Shown here piece by piece: positions 44,232-51,905 of a DNA stretch of 64,000 nucleotides (position 1 is its first letter; every line of letters begins with the position of its first letter). The stretch comes from Paraburkholderia polaris (GTDB lineage Bacteria; Pseudomonadota; Gammaproteobacteria; Burkholderiales; Burkholderiaceae): positions 62,001 through 126,000 of the forward strand of contig NZ_JABBGJ010000012.1 of assembly GCF_012927345.1 (NCBI RefSeq), read 5' to 3'. The notes below the pieces were generated by a model that was not told the origin of the DNA, did not search any database, and saw nothing but the letters and a program-made list of their open reading frames with translations. The translations under genes were made by a program, and so were the position numbers.

Positions 44232-44879
44232 TCACCGGCTCTTGCGACGATTCTCGACGGCGAACTTGATCAATTCGGCCTGACCTTCGATATCGAGCTT
44301 GCGCTTCAGATTCAGCCGATGCGTCTCCACTGTGCGCACCGACAGGTCGTTGCGTTGAGCAATCTGCTTGCTCGAAAGACCTTCCGCGAGCGCATCGAGA
44401 ATATCGCGCTCGCGCGGCGTGAGCCGTTCGATGGGCGATTGCGTTGCCGATGCCTGAATCAATCGCGCGCCCAGCCCCGGACTGAAAAACGTCTTGCCTT
44501 CCAGCACCGCGCCGATCGCCTGAATGATTTCGGTGGCGGGCGAGTCCTTCAGTACATAACCGCTGGCCCCCGCGCGCACCGCCTGGGTCACGTACTCGAG
44601 GTTGTCGTGCATGGACAGCATCAGCACGCGAATCGCCGGGAAGCGATCATGAAACATGCTGGCTAGCGCGATGCCGTTCATCCCGTTCATGCCGACATCC
44701 ATCAGCACCAGGTGAGGTTCCTGACTGGCGGCGAGCGCGAGCGCTTCCTGCGCATTGCCCGCTTCGCCGACGATTTCGATGTTGCGCACAGCTTCGAGCC
44801 GGGCGCGCAAACCGTCGCGGACAAGCGGGTGGTCGTCGATCAGGATCAAACGTGCGACGGCGAGTGACATGTCGTTCAT
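44232..44879 (-). CDS. NarL/FixJ-family response regulator (MctR-like)
   Basis: 215 residues. The receiver domain has LILIDDHPLVRDGL with phosphoacceptor D61 in LVLMDVGMNGMNG. The LuxR-type HTH is TPRERDILDALAEGLSSKQI then RTVETHRLNLKRKL. ATG 44879 overlaps the stop of the sensor kinase gene (ATGA), so the two are translationally coupled. By position next to DUF3311-mctP it is the likely activator of monocarboxylate uptake, by analogy with the rhizobial mctSR system. Confidence 0.93.
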   Translation of the reverse strand: MNDMSLAVARLILIDDHPLVRDGLRARLEAVRNIEIVGEAGNAQEALALAASQEPHLVLMDVGMNGMNGIALASMFHDRFPAIRVLMLSMHDNLEYVTQAVRAGASGYVLKDSPATEIIQAIGAVLEGKTFFSPGLGARLIQASATQSPIERLTPRERDILDALAEGLSSKQIAQRNDLSVRTVETHRLNLKRKLDIEGQAELIKFAVENRRKSR

Positions 44880-46291
44880 AGTGAGGTTTCCTGCAAGGCC
44901 CGCGACTGAAGGGCAGACGCAACCATTGGCACGCGCGCGGTCACGATCGTATGGCCGGCTTGCGAGCTCAGCGACAGCTTGCCGCCCAGGGCGTCCAGCC
45001 GCTCGCGCATATTGCGCAGACCCACGCCCGCGTGTGGACTGATGAGTGCGTGCGCCACGTCGAAACCGCACCCGTTGTCCGAGATTGTCAGCGTGACCGC
45101 GTCGCTCGATACCTCCAGCGATAGTGCCGCGCTGGACGCGCGTGCGTGCCGCACGATATTCGTCAGCGCTTCCTGGGCGATGCGGAACAGCGCCGTATTC
45201 ACCGCTTCCGGCAAAGATACCGCATGCGTGTGTGCGATCTGCGTGAAACCGATCTGGATACCGGACTCGTCGCTCAACTCGCGCGTAAGCTGCTCCAGTG
45301 CGGCCGCTACGCCGAGGTCATCGAGCATTGACGGACGCAGTGCGTGAGAAATGCGGCGCACCTCGCGCAACGTATCGCCGAGCCGCACGAGGCTGGTCGA
45401 TAGCGCGGCTTCCGCTGCGGGCACGCGCACATCACTGCGTTCGAAGCGCGCCAACGCCGATTCGAGCAGCAGCTTCACAGAGACCATCATCTGGCTGATG
45501 CCGTCGTGCAATTCGCGCGACAGGCGCGCCCGTTCGTTTTCCTGCGATTCGACCACCTGCTGCGCAAGCCGCTTCAGTTTTGCGTCAGCACTGCGGTATT
45601 CGGTGACGTTGAGCACTAATGCACACAATGCGATCACGAAGAGCCCGGCCACGGCGATGCCGTCGATCCACTGCATCGTGCGATCGATGTTAGCCGCCGC
45701 GCCCTGATCGATTTGCGCGAGTGTGGCGTCGACATCGTCGAGATAGATGCCGGTGCCGATCATCCAGCCCCAGCGTTCGAGCGGCACCACGTAGCCCAAT
45801 TTCGACGCGAGCTTGCCAGTCGACGGACGATGCCACACATAACGCACATAGCCACCACCGCGCGAGGCCGCGGCGAGCAGTTGCTGGATCGTCGGCGTGC
45901 CTTGCGGATCGCGCAGCGCCCATAGGTCACGTCCGACGAGGTCGGGCTCGCGCGGATGCATCAGCGAGCGGCCGTGCACGTCGTAGACGAAGAAGTAGCC
46001 GTCCTTGCCGAAATCCATTTTCTCGAGAACGTCGAGCGCGCGGGTGCGCAGCATCGCGTCGTCGCGCGCGTTGTCGCGGCCGGCATCGTAGAGCGGGGCG
46101 ATCGCTGTGGTCGCGAGTTCGACGTAGTGTTTGAGTTCGATTTCCTTGCTGGCCATGTACGCGGCCTGGGTGGTCGCGTGCTGCGTTTCGGCGAGTGCCG
46201 TGGCTTCCCGGCGTACACCGATTTCAATGCTGGCGATAGCCGCCAGAAAGGGCACGATCGCCAGCAGGACAATCTTTGCTTTGAGTTTCAT
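44876..46291 (-). CDS. Sensor histidine kinase with Cache domain (MctS-like)
   Basis: 471 residues: TM1 at 7-25 (IVLLAIVPFLAAIASIEIGV), a periplasmic sCache_2 domain (FGKDGYFFVYDVHGRSLMHP, WGWMIGTGIYLDDVD), and TM2 at 211-230 (GIAVAGLFVIALCALVLNV). Then come HisKA_3 with H262 in ARLSRELHDGISQMM and a HATPase (DNGCGFDV, GVGLRNMRERLDALGGKL). It probably senses a small organic acid and phosphorylates the coupled regulator. It is divergent from DUF3311-mctP. Confidence 0.94.
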   Translation of the reverse strand: MKLKAKIVLLAIVPFLAAIASIEIGVRREATALAETQHATTQAAYMASKEIELKHYVELATTAIAPLYDAGRDNARDDAMLRTRALDVLEKMDFGKDGYFFVYDVHGRSLMHPREPDLVGRDLWALRDPQGTPTIQQLLAAASRGGGYVRYVWHRPSTGKLASKLGYVVPLERWGWMIGTGIYLDDVDATLAQIDQGAAANIDRTMQWIDGIAVAGLFVIALCALVLNVTEYRSADAKLKRLAQQVVESQENERARLSRELHDGISQMMVSVKLLLESALARFERSDVRVPAAEAALSTSLVRLGDTLREVRRISHALRPSMLDDLGVAAALEQLTRELSDESGIQIGFTQIAHTHAVSLPEAVNTALFRIAQEALTNIVRHARASSAALSLEVSSDAVTLTISDNGCGFDVAHALISPHAGVGLRNMRERLDALGGKLSLSSQAGHTIVTARVPMVASALQSRALQETSL

Positions 46292-46313
46292 CGTAGAGAG
46301 GACGGCCGATTAG

Positions 46314-46344
46314 CTACGTAGTATTACGTAGCCGGCTTACGTAG
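46314..46344. promoter_or_regulatory. Three TACGTAG motifs, candidate response-regulator operator
   Basis: CTACGTAG at 46314-46321, TACGTAG at 46325-46331 and TACGTAG at 46338-46344. They lie 23-53 bp upstream of the kinase start, with steps of about 10 and 13 bp, close to a helical turn. NarL/FixJ-type regulators often bind short repeated hexamers or heptamers, so these are candidate sites for the adjacent regulator. This is inference. Confidence 0.5.
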
Positions 46345-46433
46345 TTGCGCGCTTGTAAGGACGCTCACGAAGGCGAATACTACATCCCCGCAGCGTACTG
46401 CGCCTTCTGGCGCGCGTTGTTGCGGCGCACATG

Positions 46434-46456
46434 GTTGTGGCACGTTGTTGTGGCAC
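46434..46456. repeat. Direct repeat GTTGTGGCAC x2
   Basis: GTTGTGGCAC at 46434-46443 and 46447-46456, in the control region upstream of DUF3311-mctP. The spacing is 13 bp centre to centre. It is a possible activator site; no known consensus is claimed. Confidence 0.5.
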
Positions 46457-46774
46457 TCAGGCCGGCCCGGCATTTTTATAATCAGGCAGGAGACACATGA
46501 ACCCGGTTTCAAGGCCAGTTTGCGTGCTGTCGCGGGGTGAGGGCGCTTGCCGTTGCCGCGCGTGGGCGTCCGCGCGACCCGGGGCACGACCCGCAGTGAG
46601 GTCGTGGCTCATTCGTATGAACGTTCGATCCGTCAGGTTGTATCAGCCGTCGCACTCTGGTGCCGCGCAAAAAGAAAATTCCGGTTTTGCCGTCTAATAT
46701 CAGGTAACCGGTTTTCCGCGTGCCCGGCCACGAGTCATGGCGCGTGGTTTCAATAATAGACTTAGGAGAAGTTC

Positions 46775-46972
46775 GTGGAGACCTCCCAATCCTCCGGCCG
46801 TTCATGGCTGTGGCTCATCTTGCTGATTCCGTACATCGCGTTGTTGTGGTTGCCGTTCTATAACGACACGCGTCCCTCGTTCGCCGGCTTTCCGTTCTTC
46901 TACTGGTATCAGTTCTTGTGGGTTCCGTTGACCTCGCTACTCATCTACGTTGTGTACCGAGGTGTCAAATGA
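46775..46972 (+). CDS. DUF3311 small membrane protein, partner of MctP
   Basis: 65 residues, two helices (SWLWLILLIPYIALLWLPFY and YQFLWVPLTSLLIYVVYRG). DUF3311 proteins are encoded directly ahead of SSS-family monocarboxylate permeases and are thought to be an accessory subunit, like the small YjcH-type partners of ActP. GTG 46775 follows TTAGGAGAAGTTC. Its TGA overlaps the ATG of the permease. Confidence 0.9.
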   Translation: METSQSSGRSWLWLILLIPYIALLWLPFYNDTRPSFAGFPFFYWYQFLWVPLTSLLIYVVYRGVK

Positions 46973-48450
46973 GCGACGTCAATCCTGTGAACCCGGTCGC
47001 GATGACCGTCTTTATCGCATTCTTTGTTCTCGTTACCGTGATCGGCTTTTTTGCCGCGCGTTGGAAGCGGGGCGACATGACGCAATTGCACGAGTGGGGC
47101 CTCGGCGGTCGCCAGTTCGGCACGGTGATTTCGTGGTTCCTCGTAGGCGGGGACTTCTATACCGCCTATACCGTGATTGCGGTGCCCGCGCTGGTGTATT
47201 CGGTGGGCGCGTATGGTTTCTTTGCGCTGCCGTACACGATCATTGTCTATCCGTTCGTGTTCGCGGTGATGCCGAAGCTGTGGAAGATCGCGAAGGCGAA
47301 GGATCACATCACGGCAGCGGACTATGTGCAGGGCGAATACGGCGGCAAGTGGTTCCCGGCTGCGATTGCGTTGACCGGTATTATCGCGACCATGCCGTAT
47401 ATCGCGCTGCAACTGGTGGGCATGCAGGTCGTGATCAAAGGGCTTGGCGTGACCGGCGAAATGCCGCTGATCGTCGCCTTTGTGATTCTTGCGCTGTACA
47501 CGTATGCAAGCGGCCTGCGGGCGCCGGCGATGATCGCGTTCGTGAAGGACATCATGATCTACATCGTCGTGATCGCGGCGATCTGGCTGATCCCGGCGAA
47601 GCTCGGCGGCTACGCGCATGTGTTCGATGCGGCCGATACGTATTTCAAAGCCAAGGGTGGCGCGACCGGGATCATTCTGAAGCCGACGCAGTTTACTGCT
47701 TATGCGTCGCTTGCTTTGGGTTCGGCACTCGCGGCGTTCATGTATCCGCATACGATGACGGCGGTGTTGTCGTCCTCGTCGGCGAACACAGTGCGCAAGA
47801 ATGCGATTTTCCTGCCGGCGTATACGTTGTTGCTGGGACTGATTGCGTTGCTCGGCTATATGGCGATTGCGGCCGGCGTGCATGTGAAGTCGGCCTCCGA
47901 CATGGTGCCGGCGCTGTTCAACACGCTGTTCCCGTCGTGGTTTGTCGGCTTTGCGGCCGCGGCGATTGCGATCAGCGCATTGGTGCCTGCCGCGATCATG
48001 TCGATTGGCGCGGCCAATCTGTTCACGCGGAATTTGTGGCGTCCGCTTGTCTCGCCGAATATCACGCCTGCGGCTGAGGCTTCGACGGCGAAGATCGTTT
48101 CGCTGGTTGTGAAGTTCGGCGCGCTGTTGTTTATTGTGTTTTTGCCGACACAGTATGCAATTGATTTGCAGTTGCTAGGCGGGGTTTGGATTTTGCAGAT
48201 TTTCCCGGCTATCGTGTTTTCGTTGTATACGCGGCGGTTGAACACGCCGGGCTTGTTTCTTGGGTGGCTTGTCGGGATCGTGATCGGAACGGGGTTGGCT
48301 ATTTCGCAAGGGCTCAAGCCGGTGTTCGCTTTGCATCTTGGCGATGCGGTTTATCCGATTTATATCGGGTTGATCGCGTTGGCCGCCAATATTGTGGTTA
48401 GTTTTGTTGTTTCGGTTTTGTCGCCGCGAAGGGTTGTGGCTGCTGTTTGA
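46969..48450 (+). CDS. mctP: Sodium:solute symporter, monocarboxylate permease (MctP-like)
   Basis: A 493-residue SSS-family permease with about 13 helices. Features: WGLGGRQFGTVISWFLVGGD, FYTAYTVIAVPALVYSVGAY, KDHITAADYVQGEYGGKWFP and the characteristic FMYPHTMTAVLSSSSANTVR. In Rhizobium MctP imports lactate, pyruvate and alanine and is controlled by MctSR. The same gene set is present here. The start at 46969 is fixed by the ATGA overlap with DUF3311. The permease assignment is firm; the exact substrates are inferred. Confidence 0.92.
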   Translation: MSDVNPVNPVAMTVFIAFFVLVTVIGFFAARWKRGDMTQLHEWGLGGRQFGTVISWFLVGGDFYTAYTVIAVPALVYSVGAYGFFALPYTIIVYPFVFAVMPKLWKIAKAKDHITAADYVQGEYGGKWFPAAIALTGIIATMPYIALQLVGMQVVIKGLGVTGEMPLIVAFVILALYTYASGLRAPAMIAFVKDIMIYIVVIAAIWLIPAKLGGYAHVFDAADTYFKAKGGATGIILKPTQFTAYASLALGSALAAFMYPHTMTAVLSSSSANTVRKNAIFLPAYTLLLGLIALLGYMAIAAGVHVKSASDMVPALFNTLFPSWFVGFAAAAIAISALVPAAIMSIGAANLFTRNLWRPLVSPNITPAAEASTAKIVSLVVKFGALLFIVFLPTQYAIDLQLLGGVWILQIFPAIVFSLYTRRLNTPGLFLGWLVGIVIGTGLAISQGLKPVFALHLGDAVYPIYIGLIALAANIVVSFVVSVLSPRRVVAAV

Positions 48451-48670
48451 GGGTGATGTCCGCATGGCCGACGCTGTGGGGTGTTGATTACTCTGCTGCG
48501 CCGGCTTTTGTTTTTTTGCGTTTCGTGGCCTGGCCGGCGAACGGGCAACAGATCCCGCGCAGCCAACTACGCAGGCAATTCCAACGCCGTAGGCGAACAA
48601 CAAAAAACTGACCGGGCATGGGCGATGCTATGAATGAGCGATGCGTGCAGCGCGTTTATAGGGAAAAGTG

Positions 48671-48889
48671 ATGCAATTCGACTACAAGCACTTCCACATC
48701 GATTGCCGAGCACGCCATGCGGAAGATGGCGCCTACTACGCCCGGGCCAAGATCACCCGCGTGCCCCGAAAGAACGAACATTTCCAATCGCACGATTCGG
48801 GCGACATCGACACCTTTTCGAACGAAGCGGATGCTATTTCGTGCGCCAAATCATGGGCAATGGAGTGGTGCGACACGGCGGCAGAATAG
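48671..48889 (+). CDS. Small hypothetical protein, 72 aa
   Basis: Starts MQFDYKHFHIDCRARHAEDG and continues YYARAKITRVPRKNEHFQSH with a helical end (EADAISCAKSWAMEWCDTAA). It is probably a small double-stranded-sheet-plus-helix fold of a type common in Burkholderia. ATG 48671 follows TAGGGAAAAGTG; a GTG one codon earlier is possible. Function unknown. Confidence 0.65.
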   Translation: MQFDYKHFHIDCRARHAEDGAYYARAKITRVPRKNEHFQSHDSGDIDTFSNEADAISCAKSWAMEWCDTAAE

Positions 48890-48919
48890 GTTGCCTTCTG
48901 GGGAGGACACGCCGCGGGC

Positions 48920-49018
48920 AAGCTTCGACTTGGGACGTTCAACATCAACGGTATCCGTTCACATTTGCCGGCGCTGCTGCAATGGCTCGAGCGCGAAGCG
49001 CCAGATATCGCAGCATGA
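48920..49018 (+). pseudogene. Relic of an exonuclease III (xthA-like) gene, N-terminal piece
   Basis: The frame from 48920 to TGA 49016-49018 reads KLRLGTFNINGIRSHLPALL then QWLEREAPDIAA. This is the N-terminal strand and helix of ExoIII/AP-endonuclease proteins (usually KIATFNVNGI, then LPVLLRWLEEAQPDVV). No start codon directly precedes it, and the frame stops where the catalytic QE motif should begin. No later ExoIII motifs were found nearby. It appears to be a decayed or transposed fragment of about 33 codons. Confidence 0.65.
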
Positions 49019-49076
49019 GCGTCGATAGAAGAGTGTCGACAAGCCGGTGCCCAAAGAGCGAAGCCCAAGCGGAACT

Positions 49077-49101
49077 GGGCGATTGCCAACGGCAATCGCC
49101 C
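49077..49101. terminator. Perfect 11-bp hairpin
   Basis: GGGCGATTGCC (49077-49087), loop AAC, GGCAATCGCCC (49091-49101). There is no T run on either side. It lies 22 bp past the end of the minus-strand CsbD-like gene and may end its transcript, or belong to the ExoIII relic region. Confidence 0.4.
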
Positions 49102-49122
49102 GACGATCAAATACGCCGAAGT

Positions 49123-49398
49123 TTATGCCCGATAGTCGCGACCCGACGCCCCGTGCGACCAGAGGGCACCCGCGATGAAGCCGGCGAGAGCGACGACAGC
49201 GATGGTAGTGAAAGGGCTTTCAACGGTGGTATCCCGAACCAGACTGGTGGTACTCGCGCAGAGTTGTTGAGCTTTGCCGCTGAGCTCTTTGGCCTTCCCG
49301 GCCAGTTGAGTGCCTGTATCACCGAGCACGTCGCCGACGGCGCTTTGAACCTTCCCTGCGACTTCCTTGACTGCGCCTTCTGCTGAGTTGGTGTCCAT
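49123..49398 (-). CDS. CsbD-like stress protein with C-terminal membrane anchor
   Basis: 91 residues. The N-terminal half EGAVKEVAGKVQSAVGDVLG then DTGTQLAGKAKELSGKAQ follows the CsbD-family pattern. The C-terminal half has one helix (FTTIAVVALAGFIAGALWSH), as in ElaB/DUF883-type proteins. Such proteins accumulate under general stress. ATG 49398 is preceded by TGGGAGCAAACGT, which excludes the longer frame to 49602. Confidence 0.8.
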   Translation of the reverse strand: MDTNSAEGAVKEVAGKVQSAVGDVLGDTGTQLAGKAKELSGKAQQLCASTTSLVRDTTVESPFTTIAVVALAGFIAGALWSHGASGRDYRA

Positions 49399-49607
49399 AC
49401 GTTTGCTCCCATTGTCATATTTACGTGTGAGCCGTTGCCATGCAACGTCGCCACACCGAGGTTTACGCAGGCCGCGCCTACTTGCAGCTTGCATACAACA
49501 GACGGGGCGCAAGAAGCGCGCCCGAGCAACGGGAAACAAATTGCGGCTCACGCCGCCGGCAATCAGCACCAGGGAAAAATCCGGGAGAGCCAGAACAAAC
49601 AAAACGA

Positions 49608-50291
49608 TCAGCGTCTACGCCGAAAATTAATCCCAACAAACACTGCCATCAACATCAAGAACCCGCCAAACAACAGGGCAGAATTGACGACAACATGTCT
49701 GACTCCGAGCACATCGACGTTGATGAAGGGATAGGGATAAAAATCCGACGAGCTCCCGCGCCAGAAGGTAATGGCGAGATACGCAACGGGATAGACCAGC
49801 CACAGTAAGCAATGCCGCAACCGCAGATGAAACCGCGGCACGAACAACACCCAGTAAAGCGCCGCCAGCATAGGCAAAACGCTGTGCATCGATTCATTGA
49901 GCAGCAGCCGGTAGGCCGTGGGCGACCACAACCCCCGCAGAAGCAGGTTATAAGCGATCCCCACAAAAACCATATAGACAACGACGGCGGTCACCACGGT
50001 AGGCTGCCGGAAAAAACGCACGATCGCCGAACTGCGGCCGCGTAGCGCGACGCACGTAAAACAGACCGCGCAAGCCAATACCGTCAGATTGGTGAGATAA
50101 CTGCTCATCCGCGCAATCCCGTCGAGCACGCCGAGCCCGCGCGCAAGCGTGCGGTCGATCGTCAGATCGGCTTGTGCGACGATGGAAATCCACGCGATGA
50201 CGGCAATGATTGCCGCCAGCGTCACGGACGAGACACTGGGCGCATGGAGCGGAAGCTCGGGCTCATGCTGCTGAGGAGGGGCAGGGCGCAT
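49608..50291 (-). CDS. Pr6Pr-family integral membrane protein
   Basis: 227 residues with six hydrophobic segments: TLAAIIAVIAWISIVAQADL, RMSSYLTNLTVLACAVCFTC, TVVTAVVVYMVFVGIAYNLL, VLPMLAALYWVLFVP, LLWLVYPVAYLAITFWRGSS and LLFGGFLMLMAVFVGI. It matches the Pr6Pr family (FAR-17a/AIG1-like fold), of unknown function. The start is probably ATG 50291, although ATG 50339 is in frame. A CCGAAG hexamer repeat lies 60-95 bp upstream. Confidence 0.8.
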   Translation of the reverse strand: MRPAPPQQHEPELPLHAPSVSSVTLAAIIAVIAWISIVAQADLTIDRTLARGLGVLDGIARMSSYLTNLTVLACAVCFTCVALRGRSSAIVRFFRQPTVVTAVVVYMVFVGIAYNLLLRGLWSPTAYRLLLNESMHSVLPMLAALYWVLFVPRFHLRLRHCLLWLVYPVAYLAITFWRGSSSDFYPYPFINVDVLGVRHVVVNSALLFGGFLMLMAVFVGINFRRRR

Positions 50292-50735
50292 GTGACCGAT
50301 TTTATACACACCGCATTCGCTTTGCAGCAAGCGCGACAAATTCGCGCAAACCGAAGCCGAAGCCGAAGCCGAAGCCGAAGCCGATCCGGACCCACTCCCT
50401 GCCCGATAAAAAAGCTACGGCGTGCTACGTGAAACACCAACCGGCTGAAAACGCCCAATGACCTCGGGAATAGCTGAACTCAATTTTTTCTGAACCATGG
50501 CCGGTCGTTGCATCCGCAACCAATTGTGGGCATTCGCGAAGTAGATGATTGAGGACGTCGCTACGTGGCCGGACTATTCAAAATGCATGTCGTAACATTT
50601 TTACCGAGCGGTCTGCTAGCATGGCAAACAATTTGTAAAGACAGCTAATTCCGGCGCTCAACGCCGCCATTCGGCTTCTCGTCGGATCATGAATGCCGGC
50701 ATTGAAATCGACTCATCCGGAGAGATGCAAGGAGC
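50292..50735. other. Divergent intergenic region with a simple-sequence repeat
   Basis: 444 bp between the Pr6Pr gene and the outer-membrane protein gene. It holds the CCGAAG repeat at 50351-50384. An AT-richer part at about 50580-50650 (AAATGCATGTCGTAACATTT) precedes the outer-membrane protein gene and probably carries its promoter. No gene is seen. Confidence 0.5.
50351..50384. repeat. Hexanucleotide simple-sequence repeat (CCGAAG), 5.7 units
   Basis: Uninterrupted CCGAAG units from 50351 ending CCGA at 50384. It lies upstream of the minus-strand Pr6Pr gene, outside its coding frame if ATG 50291 is the start. Confidence 0.85.
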
Positions 50736-51749
50736 ATGCGGAATCTGAATTTTTCTGTGAGCCGCGGGCTGGCAATCCAGGCGAGCTCCTGCATTGCCGG
50801 TCTCGGACTTCTGTGCATATCCAACGTGGGTTACGCTCAGGAGTTTTCCCTATTCGGCGGCGGCTCGCGCGCGGGCAGCACGAACACCTACACGTGGGCA
50901 TTCAACTATCAGGAAGGGCTCGGGCAATACTTTGCCGCGAGCTTCACGTGGCTCAATGAAGGACACATTCCGGACCATCATCGCGACGGCCAGATGATCC
51001 AGCTATGGGGCCGCATTCCTGTGGGAAGTCCGCAATTCGTTCTGCAGGCGGGCGTCGGTCCATACCGCTACTTCGACACCACCACCGCCGTGCAAGGCGG
51101 AAGTTATTCGGACACTCACGGCTGGGGCGTCGTATATAGCGTGCGTGCGGCGTACTACGCATCGAGCCGGTGGATCACACAGCTGCAGTTGAATCGTGTG
51201 CATGTGCAACGCGGGCCGGATGCGACAAGCGTGATGTTCGGCGTCGGCTATCAGCTCGATGCCCCGGGCACACCCGGTCCACGCGACTGGGCGAGCGGCA
51301 GCACGCACAAGGTGACCAACAACGAAGTGGCGGTGTACCTCGGCGAGACCATCGTCAATTCAACCAGCTCGCCGAGCGCGCTGGGCGGCGCGATCGAGTA
51401 CCGCCGCGGCCTCGCGAAATACCTCGACGTAACGGTCGGCTATCTTCACGAGGGCAGCAGCAAGGTGGCGCGCCGCGACGGCTTGACCAGCCAACTGTGG
51501 GCGACGCGTGCCTTCCTCAATGACAAGGTATCGCTCGGGCTCGGGCTAGGCGCTTACTATGCGATCAACGAAAACGAAAATAGCGAGTCGCCGGGACCGG
51601 GCGCCGGGAAGTTTTCCGGCCTCGTCACGATCGCCGGCTCGTATCGTTTGACTGATCACTGGGATGCGCGGATCGAATGGAATCGTATCGTGACACGCTA
51701 TGATCGTGATTCAGATGTGATTTTCGGCGGTGTCGGCTACCGTTGGTGA
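50736..51749 (+). CDS. Exported beta-barrel protein built from two similar halves
   Basis: 337 residues. The signal peptide ends near VGYAQ. Residues 35 to about 175 and about 190-337 resemble each other in order: EFSLFGGGSRAGSTNTY versus EVAVYLGETIVNSTSSP, WAFNYQEGLGQYFAASFTWL versus IEYRRGLAKYLDVTVGYLHE, FVLQAGVGPYRYFD versus VSLGLGLGAYYAIN, and VMFGVGYQL versus VIFGGVGYRW. Each half has about eight amphipathic strands, and the C-terminus ends in Trp. I infer an outer-membrane protein made by internal duplication. Family not recognised. Confidence 0.75.
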   Translation: MRNLNFSVSRGLAIQASSCIAGLGLLCISNVGYAQEFSLFGGGSRAGSTNTYTWAFNYQEGLGQYFAASFTWLNEGHIPDHHRDGQMIQLWGRIPVGSPQFVLQAGVGPYRYFDTTTAVQGGSYSDTHGWGVVYSVRAAYYASSRWITQLQLNRVHVQRGPDATSVMFGVGYQLDAPGTPGPRDWASGSTHKVTNNEVAVYLGETIVNSTSSPSALGGAIEYRRGLAKYLDVTVGYLHEGSSKVARRDGLTSQLWATRAFLNDKVSLGLGLGAYYAINENENSESPGPGAGKFSGLVTIAGSYRLTDHWDARIEWNRIVTRYDRDSDVIFGGVGYRW

Positions 51750-51905
51750 TGGCTCGCGCAACTGCGTAGTTCGATGTAGATGTCGGCATTGCCATTCGAT
51801 ACGGAATGCCCGCAAACCGTTTCACTTGAAATCCGTTTTACCGTGCCAGCAGAGGCAGTCTTCTAGAACCGATAGTAAAGATTCACACAAAAACCGGAGA
51901 AGAGC

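Larger units (their letters stand above)
46292..46774. promoter_or_regulatory. Divergent control region between the sensor kinase and mctP units
   Basis: 483 bp without a gene. It holds three TACGTAG motifs right behind the kinase start, a GTTGTGGCAC direct repeat in the middle and, near the right end, an AT-richer promoter-like block (CGTCTAATATCAGGTAACCG). The leader ends in TTAGGAGAAGTTC before GTG 46775. Confidence 0.55.

Noticed and set aside
44040..44666. 208-codon plus ORF
   Set aside because: Antisense to the response regulator gene.
46434..46456. Sigma-54 promoter (TGGCAC) upstream of DUF3311-mctP
   Set aside because: The -24-like TGGCAC is present, but the required GC at -12 spacing is missing; better explained as a direct repeat.
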